From Sphingomonas sp. SORGH_AS_0879 (lineage in GTDB: Bacteria; Pseudomonadota; Alphaproteobacteria; Sphingomonadales; Sphingomonadaceae): DNA of 64,000 bases. Position 1 is the stretch's first letter. Every line of letters begins with the position of its first letter. Positions 8,838 through 19,671 of the stretch are shown in pieces. The stretch is taken from contig NZ_JAUTBJ010000002.1 in the NCBI RefSeq assembly GCF_030819175.1, positions 692,001 through 756,000 on the forward strand. Direction: 5' to 3'. A program made the translations under genes and the position numbers. The notes beneath the pieces were generated by a model. It was not told the DNA's origin and searched no databases. It saw only the letters and a program-made list of their open reading frames with translations.

Positions 8838-9791
8838 ATGATCCGCGTCTGTGCCCTTTACCGTTTCGCGCCTTTCCCCGACCCCGTCGCGCTCCGCGAA
8901 CCGCTTCTCACCGTCGCCGAGGCGAACGGCATTCGTGGGACACTCCTTCTCGCGGGCGAGGGGATCAACGGGACGATCGCGGGGAGCCATGACGGGGTCG
9001 AGGCGGTACTGGACCATATTCGCACGCTGCCCGGTTGCGCCGATCTCGACTATAAGGACTCGACCGCCGAGACGATGCCCTTCCACCGGATGAAAGTGCG
9101 GGTAAAGCGGGAGATCGTGTCGATGGGCGTGGAGGGCATCGATCCGACCCGCGAGGTCGGCACCTATGTCTCGGGCGAGGAATGGAACGCGCTGATCGCC
9201 GACCCGGATACGCTGTTGATCGACACGCGCAACGATTATGAGGTGGCGATCGGCACGTTCGACGGGGCGGTCGATCCGGGGACGAAGAGTTTCCGCGACT
9301 TCCCCGCCTGGTTCCGCGAACATCGCGACGAACTGATGGCGGGCAAGTCGAAGGTCGCGATGTTCTGCACCGGCGGCATACGCTGCGAAAAGGCGACCGC
9401 GTTCCTGAAGGCCGAGGGGGTGGAGGATGTCTTCCACCTCGACGGCGGCATATTGAAATATCTGGAGACGATGCCCGAGGCGGAGAGCCGCTGGAACGGC
9501 GAGTGCTTCGTCTTCGATGCGCGTGTCGCGGTCGGGCATGGGCTGGCGCAGGGCAGTCACGGGCTGTGCCATGGCTGCCGGATGCCGGTCGGGCCCGAGG
9601 ACATGGCCTCGCCGCTCTATGTCGAGGGGGTGAGTTGCCCCGCCTGCCACGGCACGCGCGACGCGGAGCGGCTGGCGGCCTATGCCGAGCGGCACCGGCA
9701 GGAGGCGCTGGCGGCGGCGCGCGGGGTCGCGCATGTCGGCGCGCGTTATGACACGCCGGGCGCGCCGGGCGACGAACCGCTCCGCCCCTGA
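8838..9791 (+). CDS. trhO: tRNA uridine(34) hydroxylase, rhodanese family
   Basis: 317-residue cytoplasmic protein of the YceA/TrhO family, which makes 5-hydroxyuridine at the wobble position of certain tRNAs. The start [10 protein letters not shown] at 8838 is seven bases after AAAGG; ATG at 8832 is an alternative. Family hallmarks are the N-terminal GEGING segment, a rhodanese domain with the active-site loop CTGGIRC (Cys177) and a C-terminal cysteine-rich zinc-like region (LCHGC and CPAC). The tail after about residue 295 is a short helical extension. It probably stands alone, between the membrane-protein gene and the PBP1A gene. Confidence 0.92.
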   Translation: MIRVCALYRFAPFPDPVALREPLLTVAEANGIRGTLLLAGEGINGTIAGSHDGVEAVLDHIRTLPGCADLDYKDSTAETMPFHRMKVRVKREIVSMGVEGIDPTREVGTYVSGEEWNALIADPDTLLIDTRNDYEVAIGTFDGAVDPGTKSFRDFPAWFREHRDELMAGKSKVAMFCTGGIRCEKATAFLKAEGVEDVFHLDGGILKYLETMPEAESRWNGECFVFDARVAVGHGLAQGSHGLCHGCRMPVGPEDMASPLYVEGVSCPACHGTRDAERLAAYAERHRQEALAAARGVAHVGARYDTPGAPGDEPLRP

Positions 9792-9845
9792 CGGCAAGCG
9801 GGTGGCAAGCGTGGCCGAACCTGCTACACGAGCCCGCGCAAAGCC

Positions 9846-12344
9846 ATGGCCGTCGACTCCTCCCCCCCCACCGATCCGTCCGAAGGTCCGCGCCGACGCC
9901 TGTGGAGCCGTTGGTGGGTGAAGGCGCTCGCCGCGCTGGCGCTGCTGGCGGCGATCGGGGCGGGCGTGTTCTGGTTCGTGTTCATGCGCGACCTTCCCTC
10001 GGTCGATGCGCTCAAGGCCTATGAGCCGCCGCTGCCCACCCATGTCCGGGGGATCGATGGTGCGCCGATCCAGTCCTATGCCCGCGAACGCCGGGTGGAA
10101 TTGTCGTTCAACGAATATCCGCCGCTGCTGATCCGCTCTTTCCTGGCGGCGGAGGACAAGAGCTTCTTCGAGCATGGCGGCGTCGATTATCCGGGGCTGG
10201 CGGGCGCGGTCATCGACTATGCCAGGAAATGGGGCACCGGGCGGCGTGCGCGGGGCGGGTCGACCATCACGCAGCAGGTCGCCAAGAACCTGTTGATCGG
10301 CAATGCCTATTCCCCGACGCGCAAGGTGCGCGAGGCGATCCTGGCCTATAAGATCGAGGATACGCTGACCAAGCCGCAGATCCTCGAACTCTATCTCAAC
10401 CAGATCGCGCTCGGGCGGAACGCCTTTGGGGTAGAGGCGGCGGCGCATGCCTATTTCGACAAGGAATTGAACGATCTGACCTTGGGTCAGATGGCCTATC
10501 TGGCGGTGCTGCCCAAGGGGCCGTCCAATTACGATCCGGTCCGCCATCCCGACCGGGCGCTGGAACGGCGCGCCTATGTCCTGCGCGAGATGCTGCGCAA
10601 CAATTTCATCACCCGCGCGCAATATCAGGCGGCCATGGTCGAGCCCCTGGGCACGGTGCTGCGCCGCACCCCCAAATATGCGCAGGTCGGCGGCTATTTC
10701 GTGGAAGAAGTCCGCCGTCAGTTGATCAAACTCTACGGCGAAAAGGCGGAGAGCGGGCCGCATAGCGTCTATGACGGCGGCCTGTGGGTGCGGACCTCGC
10801 TCGACACGCGGCTCCAGGACCTGGCGACCGAGGCGCTGCGCGACGGGCTGGTCCGGTTCGAGGGCGGGCGTGGCTGGTCCGGGCCGATCCGGCACGAGGA
10901 TATCGGCGGCGACAATTGGCAGCAGGCGCTGCTCAACACCAATATCGGGCTCGACTATCGCGACTGGCGGGCGGGGATCGTCACCGCCAAGGATTCGGGT
11001 GAGGCCATGATCGGCTTCGCCAATGGCCGCACCGGCACGCTTCCGCGCTCGGGCGCGCAGATGCCGCGCCGGGGCAGCGCCGCGACCGCGTTCAGCGCGC
11101 TCAAGGTCGGCGATATCGTCGCGGTCGCGCCGGAAGGCAGCGGCTTCGGCCTGCGTTCGGTGCCGCGCATCTCTGGCGGGTTCGTGGTCGAGGAACCGGC
11201 GACCGGCCGCGTGCTGGCGATGCAGGGCGGGTTCGACGCGCGGCTCCAGGCGTTCAACCGCGCCACCCAGGCCCAGCGCCAGCCGGGCTCGACGATCAAG
11301 CCGATCGTCTATTCCGCCGCGCTCGACCATGGCATGACCCCCGCCTCGATCATCGTCGATGGGCCGTTCTGCGTCGACCAGGGGGCGGGGCTGGGCACCA
11401 AATGCTTCCGCAACTTCGGCAATTCGGCGGGCGCCGGGCCGCACACCATGCGCTGGGGCATCGAGCAGTCGCGCAACCTGATGACCGTGCGGACGGCGTC
11501 GACCGTCGGCATGAAGAATGTCGTGGCGACGATCAAGCAGATGGGGATCGGCGATTTTCCGCCCTATCTCGCCTATGCGCTGGGCGCGGGCGAGACGACG
11601 GTGGCGCAGATGGTCAACGCCTATGCCATCCTCGCCAATAACGGGCGCGGCGGCGATCCCACGCTGATCGACTTCGTGCAGGACCGGCACGGCAAGGTGA
11701 TCCTGCCGGAGAATTGGCGCGCCTGCGACCGGTGCAACGCGGCGGACTATGACGGCAAGCCGATGCCGCGCCCGATCTCGCGCCAGCGCCAGGTGCTCGA
11801 CGCGATGACCGCCTATCAGATGGTGCATATCACCGAGGGCGTGATCCAGCGCGGCACCGCGACGGCCTTGCGCGACCTGAACCGCCCGATGTTCGGCAAG
11901 ACCGGCACCAACAACGGCCCGACCGATGTGTGGTTCGTCGGCGGCACCCCGCAGTTCGTCGGCGGGCTCTATATCGGCTATGACCATCCGCGCTCGCTGG
12001 GCGGCTATGCCCAGGGTGGCACGATCGCGGTGCCGATCTTCCGCCAGTTCGCCGAAAAGGCCTATGAGGGGTTGGAGAAGCTGCCCTTCCGCGCGTCGCC
12101 GGGCATTCGCATGGTCCGCATCGACCGGGCGAGCGGACGACCGGTCTATGGCACCTTCCCGACCGGTGACGATCCCAAGCCCGCCGTGATCTGGGAGGCG
12201 TTCAAACCCGAGAGCGAGCCGCGCCGCCGCGCCCGCCGCAATGCCGAGGCGGCGAGCCAGGCCCCCGCGACCCCCGCCGGTCCGGCGACCCCCGCGCCGC
12301 CGCGCGACAGCGATTTCTTGCAAAGGGAAGGCGGAATCTACTAG
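9846..12344 (+). CDS. mrcA: Penicillin-binding protein 1A (class A PBP)
   Basis: 832-residue bifunctional peptidoglycan synthase anchored in the inner membrane. A transmembrane helix lies at residues 24-46 after a basic cytoplasmic tail. The glycosyltransferase domain has EDKSFFEH (about 102) and GGSTITQQVAKNL (about 137). The transpeptidase domain shows the nucleophile motif STIK (about 481), SRN (about 541) and KTGT (about 681). The C-terminal 40 residues are Pro/Ala-rich and end FLQREGGIY. Both catalytic sets look complete. The gene shares its neighbourhood with the septal amidase upstream and prfB downstream, a common sphingomonad arrangement. Confidence 0.95.
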   Translation: MAVDSSPPTDPSEGPRRRLWSRWWVKALAALALLAAIGAGVFWFVFMRDLPSVDALKAYEPPLPTHVRGIDGAPIQSYARERRVELSFNEYPPLLIRSFLAAEDKSFFEHGGVDYPGLAGAVIDYARKWGTGRRARGGSTITQQVAKNLLIGNAYSPTRKVREAILAYKIEDTLTKPQILELYLNQIALGRNAFGVEAAAHAYFDKELNDLTLGQMAYLAVLPKGPSNYDPVRHPDRALERRAYVLREMLRNNFITRAQYQAAMVEPLGTVLRRTPKYAQVGGYFVEEVRRQLIKLYGEKAESGPHSVYDGGLWVRTSLDTRLQDLATEALRDGLVRFEGGRGWSGPIRHEDIGGDNWQQALLNTNIGLDYRDWRAGIVTAKDSGEAMIGFANGRTGTLPRSGAQMPRRGSAATAFSALKVGDIVAVAPEGSGFGLRSVPRISGGFVVEEPATGRVLAMQGGFDARLQAFNRATQAQRQPGSTIKPIVYSAALDHGMTPASIIVDGPFCVDQGAGLGTKCFRNFGNSAGAGPHTMRWGIEQSRNLMTVRTASTVGMKNVVATIKQMGIGDFPPYLAYALGAGETTVAQMVNAYAILANNGRGGDPTLIDFVQDRHGKVILPENWRACDRCNAADYDGKPMPRPISRQRQVLDAMTAYQMVHITEGVIQRGTATALRDLNRPMFGKTGTNNGPTDVWFVGGTPQFVGGLYIGYDHPRSLGGYAQGGTIAVPIFRQFAEKAYEGLEKLPFRASPGIRMVRIDRASGRPVYGTFPTGDDPKPAVIWEAFKPESEPRRRARRNAEAASQAPATPAGPATPAPPRDSDFLQREGGIY

Positions 12345-12413
12345 CCCGCTTCCCATATTCGCCTTTTCCCGTTCCCCTGGGCGCGGGAGAGGCGACCGAT
12401 TCGGAGAATATTC

Positions 12414-13541
12414 ATGCGCGCTGAAGCGCAGGCTCATGTCGATACGATCAATGACGCTCTGGCGCTGCTGCGCCGCTTCCTCGACTGGGACCGCGCGCTG
12501 CGCCGCCTGGACGAGTTGAACGCGCGCGTCGAGGACCAGGCGCTGTGGAACGACCCCAAACAGGCGCAGGCGGTGATGCGCGAGCGTCGTCGCCTGGACG
12601 AAGCCATCACCGCCACCCGCGCCATCGAGAACGAACTTTCGGGCACGGTCGAGCTGATCGAGCTGGCGGAGATGGAGGGCGACGAGGAACTGGAGACGGA
12701 AGCCGTCACCAGCCTGGGCGAACTCGCCAAGCGGGCCGAGGCCGACAAGGTCAAGGCGCTGCTGGCGGGTGAAGCCGACGCCAATGACAGCTATATCGAG
12801 ATCAACGCGGGCGCGGGCGGCACCGAGAGCCAGGACTGGGCCGGGATGCTCCAGCGCATGTATACGCGCTGGGCCGAGCGGCACGGCATGAAGGTCGAAC
12901 TGATCGACTTCCATGCGGGCGAACAGGCCGGGATCAAGTCGGCGACTCTGCTGGTCAAGGGCGAGAACGCCTATGGTTATGCCAAGACCGAGTCGGGCGT
13001 GCACCGGCTGGTGCGGATCAGCCCGTACGACTCCGCCGCGCGCCGCCACACCAGCTTTTCGAGCGTGTGGGTCTATCCGGTGATCGACGACAATATCGAG
13101 GTCGAGATCAACGAGAGCGAGTTGCGCATCGACACCTACCGCGCGTCGGGCGCGGGTGGTCAGCACATCAACACGACCGACTCGGCGGTGCGCATCACCC
13201 ACTTGCCGACCGGCATCGTCGTGCAGTGCCAGAACCAGCGCTCGCAGCACAAGAACAAGGCCGAGGCCTATAACCAGCTTCGCGCCCGCCTGTACGAACG
13301 CGAATTGGCCGAGCGCGAGGCGGTGGCCAATGCGCAGAACGCGACCAAGACCGATATCGGTTGGGGCCACCAGATCCGGTCCTACGTGCTTCAGCCCTAT
13401 CAGCTGGTGAAGGATCTTCGGACAGGGGTCACCTCGACCGCGCCGGGCGACGTGCTCGACGGCGATCTCGATTCCTTCATGGCGGCGGCACTGTCGCAGC
13501 GGGTGACTGGTGAAGCCGTCGCCGTGGAAGACGTCGAGTAA
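12414..13541 (+). CDS. prfB: Peptide chain release factor 2
   Basis: 375-residue class I release factor for UGA/UAA codons. The peptidyl-tRNA hydrolysis loop GAGGQ is in [13 protein letters not shown]. The codon-recognition tripeptide reads SPY (in [15 protein letters not shown]) rather than SPF of E. coli. The reading frame is open through LLRRFLDWD, the region where many bacteria carry an in-frame UGA and programmed +1 frameshift, so that autoregulation is absent here. The start at 12414 gives MRAEAQAH, the family's usual alphaproteobacterial N-terminus. It ends one base before the next gene's start codon. Confidence 0.97.
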   Translation: MRAEAQAHVDTINDALALLRRFLDWDRALRRLDELNARVEDQALWNDPKQAQAVMRERRRLDEAITATRAIENELSGTVELIELAEMEGDEELETEAVTSLGELAKRAEADKVKALLAGEADANDSYIEINAGAGGTESQDWAGMLQRMYTRWAERHGMKVELIDFHAGEQAGIKSATLLVKGENAYGYAKTESGVHRLVRISPYDSAARRHTSFSSVWVYPVIDDNIEVEINESELRIDTYRASGAGGQHINTTDSAVRITHLPTGIVVQCQNQRSQHKNKAEAYNQLRARLYERELAEREAVANAQNATKTDIGWGHQIRSYVLQPYQLVKDLRTGVTSTAPGDVLDGDLDSFMAAALSQRVTGEAVAVEDVE

Positions 13542-13542
13542 G

Positions 13543-14289
13543 ATGTCGAAGCGGGGGTCCATGCTGGCGGCGGCGCTGCTCATCGCGCTGGGGGGCGCGG
13601 TGACGGCGTGCGATGGCTCCAAGCCGCTCATTCCGCACAAGGACGAGGAGGAACGGCCCGGCCCCTTCCCGGCGGCGGATCGCCCGGTGGCCGATGTCGT
13701 GTCGTCGCGCTGGTCGAACGAGGACGCCCGCGATCGCTTGCGCGAGGCGGATCAGGTCATGGACCGGGCGAAGATCCGCCCTGGCATGACGGTGGCCGAT
13801 ATCGGCGCGGGCGAGGGCTATTACACCGTCCGCCTGGCGCAGCGCGTCGGCAAGACCGGCCGCGTGCTGGCGGAGGACATCGTCGCCGCCTGGCGCGACC
13901 AGCTGGCCGAGCGCGTTTCGCGCGAGCGGCTGGACAATGTCAGCGTCCGGCTGGGCGAACCCGCCGATCCCAAGCTGCCGCCCAACAGCTTCGACCGCGT
14001 GATGATGGTCCATATGTATCACGAGATCGAACAGCCCTATGAATTCCTGTGGCGGCTGTTCCCGGCGCTGAAGCGCGACGGTCTGGTGGTGGTCGTCGAT
14101 GCCAATCGCCGCACCAAGGCGCACGGCACCCCGCCCGCGCTGCTCAAATGCGAGTTCGAGGCGGTGGGCTTCACCCAGGTCTCGATCGAAAACATGCCCT
14201 CGGCGGGCGGCTATCTGGCGACCTTCCGGGCGACCGGACCCCGGCCGGAACCCGGCGCGATCCGCCCCTGTCGCATGCAGGGCGACTGA
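13543..14289 (+). CDS. Class I SAM-dependent methyltransferase with lipoprotein signal
   Basis: 248 residues. The start MSKRGSMLAAALL lies one base after the prfB stop codon, so translation is probably coupled. The N-terminus is a hydrophobic segment ending in the lipobox VTAC (Cys near residue 23), predicting a lipid-anchored periplasmic protein. The body is a Rossmann-fold methyltransferase with motif I VADIGAGEGYYT (about 87-98) and a later acidic loop FDRVMMVHMYHEIE. SAM is cytoplasmic, so either the anchor is a membrane tether only or the protein uses another ligand. Substrate unknown. Confidence 0.85.
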   Translation: MSKRGSMLAAALLIALGGAVTACDGSKPLIPHKDEEERPGPFPAADRPVADVVSSRWSNEDARDRLREADQVMDRAKIRPGMTVADIGAGEGYYTVRLAQRVGKTGRVLAEDIVAAWRDQLAERVSRERLDNVSVRLGEPADPKLPPNSFDRVMMVHMYHEIEQPYEFLWRLFPALKRDGLVVVVDANRRTKAHGTPPALLKCEFEAVGFTQVSIENMPSAGGYLATFRATGPRPEPGAIRPCRMQGD

Positions 14290-14426
14290 CGCCGTCAAAA
14301 CGTCGTCGTCAGGGTGACAGATTTGCAACCTGACAGCTTTGTCATGCATTGATCCGGTATCGGAACCGCAGGGTGCCGATAGGCCACCGGCCAGCATGGG
14401 TCGGGGCTCCGTAGAAGGAGATGATG

Positions 14427-14873
14427 ATGAACACGCTTATGATCGCCGGACTGCTACTCGGTGGGGTGGCGGCGTCCGACGGCGCGCTCGAACACCGGGT
14501 GCGGATCGACCATCATTCGGGGCCGGTCGCGGTCCGTTACAGCGCCGATGTCGGCGTGACCCATAAGCAGATCGGTGCGGTGACCACCGGCGGGCGTCCC
14601 TCGACGTTGCGGTGCCAGTGGAGCGCGAACGTGACCGTCCACCGCGAGGCGCGGGCGGATAGCGGCGCGACCCTGATGCGCAGCGCGAGCCGTGATGGTG
14701 TGATCGAGGGCAGCCGTCCCGGCTGGTGCAGCGCCAACCGCACCGCGATTGCGCAGGAAGTGGCCAGGCGGCAGGAATCGGTCCGCGATCACCTTCAGGC
14801 GGTCGCACAGGAGGACCATGGCTTGCTGCGCGCCGAGATGGACCGCCTCCATGCCGAGACGCGCGCTGGATGA
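14427..14873 (+). CDS. Hypothetical small exported protein
   Basis: 148 residues, unrecognised. Three consecutive ATG codons begin the frame (14421, 14424, 14427); AAGGAG at 14415-14420 best fits the third. The N-terminus MNTLMIAGLLLGGVAAS is a weak signal peptide. The mature part has two cysteines (LRCQW and GWCSAN) that could form a disulfide, and a charged helical C-terminal third. The stop overlaps an in-frame upstream ATG of the porin gene, and the two are probably one transcript. Nothing suggests a specific function. Confidence 0.7.
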   Translation: MNTLMIAGLLLGGVAASDGALEHRVRIDHHSGPVAVRYSADVGVTHKQIGAVTTGGRPSTLRCQWSANVTVHREARADSGATLMRSASRDGVIEGSRPGWCSANRTAIAQEVARRQESVRDHLQAVAQEDHGLLRAEMDRLHAETRAG

Positions 14874-14881
14874 CGATCGAC

Positions 14882-15623
14882 ATGAAGACCATATGGGCCG
14901 CCATCGTCACGGTGGCTCCGGTGCTGGCCGCGACGCCCGCCATCGCACAACAACGCTCCAGCATCGGGGTGGAGTTGAACAGCGACGAGAATCGTCGCGG
15001 CCTGAGTTGGAGCGGGGGGCGGGTTTCGCCCTCCGCCGATATCTTCGCGACCAGCGGCCCGTTCGAGGCGAGCGGGCGGATCGTGTCTTTGCGCGAATCG
15101 GATCGGCATGGCGGCGCGGGCGTGGTCGGGGACCTGATGCTGGGCGCCAGTACGACGCTGGGCCTGGTCACGGTACGCGGGCGGGTGACCGGTCATCTGT
15201 TCGGCGGAGCGGGCTTCGACGCCGATTATGTCGAGATGGGTGGATCGGCGGCCTATACGCTGGGTCCGCTGAACGTCGAGGCGGGCGCGGACTATGCGCC
15301 GTCACAGGACGCGATCGGCGGCGACAATCTCTATCTCCATGCCGGGGCGCAGGCGGGGATTCCCGGCACGCCCTGGACCCTGCTGGCGGGAATCGGGCAT
15401 TCCTCGGGCAGCACCGACAACGGTTTCCGCGCCGCCCGGCTGCGTCCCGGTGGCGATTATAGCGACTGGCGCCTGGGCGTCGAGCATGTGACGGGGCCGG
15501 TGACCTTGGGCCTGGATTATGTCGGCACCGACGTGTCGGAGCGGACCTCTTCCGCCTTTTCCCCTGGCCGATGCGCGGCATTCGGGCGATCGGATCGTCG
15601 GTCGGGTACGGTTGGGTTTTTAG
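14882..15623 (+). CDS. TorF-like putative porin, frameshifted near its end
   Basis: The frame encodes a signal peptide (MKTIWAAIV to PAIAQQ) and an exported beta-rich protein resembling the TorF/Gcw_chp putative-porin family. After SERTSS (about 15550) the frame loses sense and runs on, antisense to the RadC-like gene, to 15994. In the +1 frame the sequence instead reads LADARHSGDRIVGRVRLGF then TAG at 15621-15623. That is a proper last beta-strand with the C-terminal Phe required by outer-membrane barrels. A single extra base around 15549-15558 explains this. Either the gene is disrupted or the sequence has an error. Two other envelope genes here show the same defect. Confidence 0.75.
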
Positions 15624-15656
15624 GACGGATCGAAGCTCCATTCGGTTCCTTGTCCC

Positions 15657-15678
15657 CCCCTCTTCCCTTGAAGAGGGG
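15657..15678. repeat. Perfect 9-bp stem-loop between convergent genes
   Basis: CCCCTCTTC (15657-15665) pairs with GAAGAGGGG (15670-15678) across a 4-nt loop. It lies between the ends of the porin and RadC-like genes and could reduce read-through, but there is no T-tract on either side. Confidence 0.5.
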
Positions 15679-15709
15679 CAAGAGGATTGTCCTGATTGGC
15701 GCGACGGCG

Positions 15710-16102
15710 TCACACCAGTCCCTGTTCGCGCAGGCTGACGATCCCGGCGCGGGTGACGATCAGGTGATCGAGCAGCGCCACGTCCAGTGCGGCCAGCCCC
15801 TGGGACAGGCGGCGGGTCATCGCCAGGTCGGCGGCGCTGGGGCGGGCATCGCCATCGGGATGGTTGTGCGCGATCAGCACCGCCCGCGCCGCCAGCAACA
15901 GGACGTCGCGCGTGATCCGGGCGATGGGCATCGTCACCCGGTCTTCCCGGCCCCAGGCATGACGCAATCCCAATATGGTTCGTTGCGGACATAAAAAGGC
16001 GACTCCGATCGCCTCCTGCCGACCGACAGCCAGGCCGGCGAACAGTTGAAACGCATCCTCAAGGGTTTGAATTCGACGCGGACGGGTGGGAACGAGCGGC
16101 AT
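15710..16102 (-). CDS. Short RadC-like JAMM/MPN domain protein
   Basis: 130 residues comprising essentially only the RadC/MPN+ domain. The metal-binding motif is LIAHNHPDGDARPSAAD, matching HxH-x(n)-S-x(2)-D of JAMM proteins. The helix-hairpin-helix domain of full-length RadC (about 220 residues) is missing. The start at 16102 (MPLVPTRPRR) is the only reasonable ATG before the domain. RadC function is unsettled; despite the name it is not shown to repair DNA. It is transcribed divergently from thyA, 96 bp away. Confidence 0.85.
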   Translation of the reverse strand: MPLVPTRPRRIQTLEDAFQLFAGLAVGRQEAIGVAFLCPQRTILGLRHAWGREDRVTMPIARITRDVLLLAARAVLIAHNHPDGDARPSAADLAMTRRLSQGLAALDVALLDHLIVTRAGIVSLREQGLV

Positions 16103-16198
16103 GGGTCGGTCTGCCTCGCGGCGCGCGTCCGGGCATCTTCGTCCCGCTCCGATCCGGTGCGGCTTGGCGGCGGGGCCCTGTGGCGCTAGGCCGGGACC

Positions 16199-17457
<1,259 letters not shown>

Positions 17458-17617
17458 CAGAAGAAATGGTCGGTAAAGATCGGTTAATAACATTGTGAAA
17501 ATTTTGTTCGCCGCCCATCTTCATTTGCGATCGGAAGGCTCGTAAAGGTCGGGCTTGAGAGAAGGATTGCGACTGCGATGGCGCGGTGCGGTCGAAGCGA
17601 AGGTGGGGCGCCACGCG

Positions 17618-18664
17618 ATGATCATGGATTGGGAGAGCGAAGGTCAGAACCGGCCCGATATCGATCCTCCCGGATTGTTCGACGCCAGCCGCGAGGCGTT
17701 GCTGTTCCTCGATCACCATCGGCTGACCCGCACGACGAACAGCTATGCGCTGGCGCTTCAGACCGTGCTGCATCCCTATGGCCCGTTGGGACAGGACGTG
17801 GCGCGCCGCACCGATGGCGGCGTCCGCCTGACCGAGGAGGATGTCGGCGAACTCATGCCGCTGGTCCGCGAGCATGAGGCGATCGGACCGGCGGCCGATC
17901 GTGCGCAACTGGAACGCGACCTCAGCGACCATGCCGAGGCGCTCGACTCGCTGACCAGCGACGCGCGCCAGATCACCAGCGACTTCACCAGCGACGTCGC
18001 CGCCCTGTCGCACGCCCATCGGCACGGCAGGACCCTGGGCAACGACCTGGGCCCCGATTCGGGCGCGATCGCGCTGCTGCTCGAACAGTTGATCGCACGT
18101 ATCTCGAAGACCGAACGCGACCTGGAGGAATTGTCGGGCAGCATCGCCGCCTTGCGCAGCCGGATCGAATCGGTGCCGCAGAATGACGATATCGACCAGC
18201 TGACCGGGGTGATGAGCCGGACCGGCGCGCGCACCCTGATCGACGGGCTGGCCAGCGATTCGCATGGCTATGTCGTCGCGGCGTGCAGCCTGGACGATCT
18301 GGAGGGGATCAACGAACGCTATGGTCGGTCGGTCGCCGACAATGTCCTGCGCGCCTTCGTCGCGACGCTTCGCCAGGTGGCGGAAGGGGCGGAGATCATC
18401 CGCTGGCAGGGCAATTTGTTCGTCGTCGTGCTGCGCGGTCGCCCGCTGTCGATGGTGGCGGGGATGATGGAGGACGCGCGCGCGGCGATGCAGGCGCGGA
18501 CCCTGCGCCTGCGGGGATCGGGCGAGCCGATCGGCGTGGTGACCATGTCCGCCGGGGTCGCGGTCGGGATCGGCGTGCCGATGCAGGAGGCGTTCGACCG
18601 GGCCGACGCGTTGCGCATGGTGGCGAGCGAGGGCATCGGCAATCGCGTGATGTCGCGCGCCTAG
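17618..18664 (+). CDS. Degenerate GGDEF-domain protein
   Basis: 348 residues. Residues about 30-170 are a helical, coiled-coil-like region with many Asp/Glu/Ser. The C-terminal 160 residues have the diguanylate cyclase fold: DQLTGVMSRTGARTLID opens it, and DDLEGINERYGRSVADNVL matches the usual DxLKxxNDxxGHxxGDxxL segment. The GGDEF active-site loop has become WQGNL, so cyclase activity is very unlikely. It may be a c-di-GMP or GTP receptor, or a scaffold. ATG at 17618 was chosen after GGTGGGG; a TTG at 17555 is possible. It stands upstream of ribF, 33 bp away. Confidence 0.82.
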   Translation: MIMDWESEGQNRPDIDPPGLFDASREALLFLDHHRLTRTTNSYALALQTVLHPYGPLGQDVARRTDGGVRLTEEDVGELMPLVREHEAIGPAADRAQLERDLSDHAEALDSLTSDARQITSDFTSDVAALSHAHRHGRTLGNDLGPDSGAIALLLEQLIARISKTERDLEELSGSIAALRSRIESVPQNDDIDQLTGVMSRTGARTLIDGLASDSHGYVVAACSLDDLEGINERYGRSVADNVLRAFVATLRQVAEGAEIIRWQGNLFVVVLRGRPLSMVAGMMEDARAAMQARTLRLRGSGEPIGVVTMSAGVAVGIGVPMQEAFDRADALRMVASEGIGNRVMSRA

Positions 18665-18697
18665 CCAATTCGGTGCGGCCTGTTATAGCGCCCGCCC

Positions 18698-19636
18698 ATG
18701 CAGCGAGTTGATGGCGCGGGTCCGATCCCGGCGCATCTGGCGGGCGGGATCGTCGCGCTGGGCAATTTCGACGGATTTCACCTCGGTCATCAGGCGGTGG
18801 TCGGTGCCGCGGTCGCGCGTGCGCGAGCGGAGGGACGGCCCGCGCTGGTCGCGACCTTCGATCCGCATCCGATCCGCTATTTCCGGCCCGACGCGGCGCC
18901 CTTTCGCCTGACCACGCTCGACCAGCGCGAGCGGCTGTTCGCGGCGGCGGGTGTCGATGCGATGCTGGTGTTCCGCTTCGACCCCGAACTGGCGGCGCTG
19001 TCGGCGGAGGATTTCGTCGAGCAGCGGCTGCTCGCCGCATTGCGTGTCGGCGGGGTGGTGACGGGCGAGGACTTCACCTTCGGCCAGGCGCGGAGCGGCG
19101 ACGTGAACGCCTTGCGCGCCTGGGGCATCGCACGCGGCTTTTCCACCGATGCCGTCGCGCCGGTCATGCTGGACGGGGAGACGATATCCTCGAGTCGCAT
19201 CCGCACCGCGCTGGTCGCCGGACAGCCGCGCGAGGCTGCGCGCCTGCTGACCCGGCCCTTCACCATCGAGGGGGTGGTCCAGCATGGCGACAAGCTGGGC
19301 CGCACCATCGGCTATCCGACCGCCAATCTGGACATGGGACAGTATCTGCGCCCCGCTTACGGCATCTATGCGGTGCGCGGGCGGCTGGCCGATGGGCGGG
19401 TGCTGAACGGTGCCGCCAATCTGGGCATCCGGCCCAGCTTCGATCCGCCCAAGGAATTGCTGGAGCCGTATTTCTTCGACTTCACCGGTGACCTGTACGG
19501 TCAGGGCCTATCGGTCGAGCTGATCGAATATCTGCGGCCCGAGGCGAAGTTCGATTCGCTCGACGCGCTGGTCGCGCAGATGGATGCGGATTGCGCCCGC
19601 GCGCGCGCTCTGCTCGCCACGCATAATCCGGCATGA
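18698..19636 (+). CDS. ribF: Bifunctional riboflavin kinase / FAD synthetase
   Basis: 312 residues. It phosphorylates riboflavin to FMN and adenylates FMN to FAD. The N-terminal adenylyltransferase domain carries GNFDGFHLGHQ (residues 23-33) and the later SSSRIRTAL motif. The C-terminal flavokinase domain starts near residue 185 and has GRTIGYPTANL, the PTAN motif binding ATP-Mg. It heads the ribF-ileS-lspA-DUF3035 cluster, a conserved alphaproteobacterial order. Confidence 0.97.
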   Translation: MQRVDGAGPIPAHLAGGIVALGNFDGFHLGHQAVVGAAVARARAEGRPALVATFDPHPIRYFRPDAAPFRLTTLDQRERLFAAAGVDAMLVFRFDPELAALSAEDFVEQRLLAALRVGGVVTGEDFTFGQARSGDVNALRAWGIARGFSTDAVAPVMLDGETISSSRIRTALVAGQPREAARLLTRPFTIEGVVQHGDKLGRTIGYPTANLDMGQYLRPAYGIYAVRGRLADGRVLNGAANLGIRPSFDPPKELLEPYFFDFTGDLYGQGLSVELIEYLRPEAKFDSLDALVAQMDADCARARALLATHNPA

Positions 19637-19671
19637 CGCGGTAATTCAAACCCGCTAAGGGCGTGTCCCTT

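Noticed and set aside
8562..13640. A 1692-codon minus-strand open frame
   Set aside because: It is antisense to trhO, PBP1A and prfB and shows His/Arg/Gly-rich antisense composition without any domain; long shadows are normal at this GC content.
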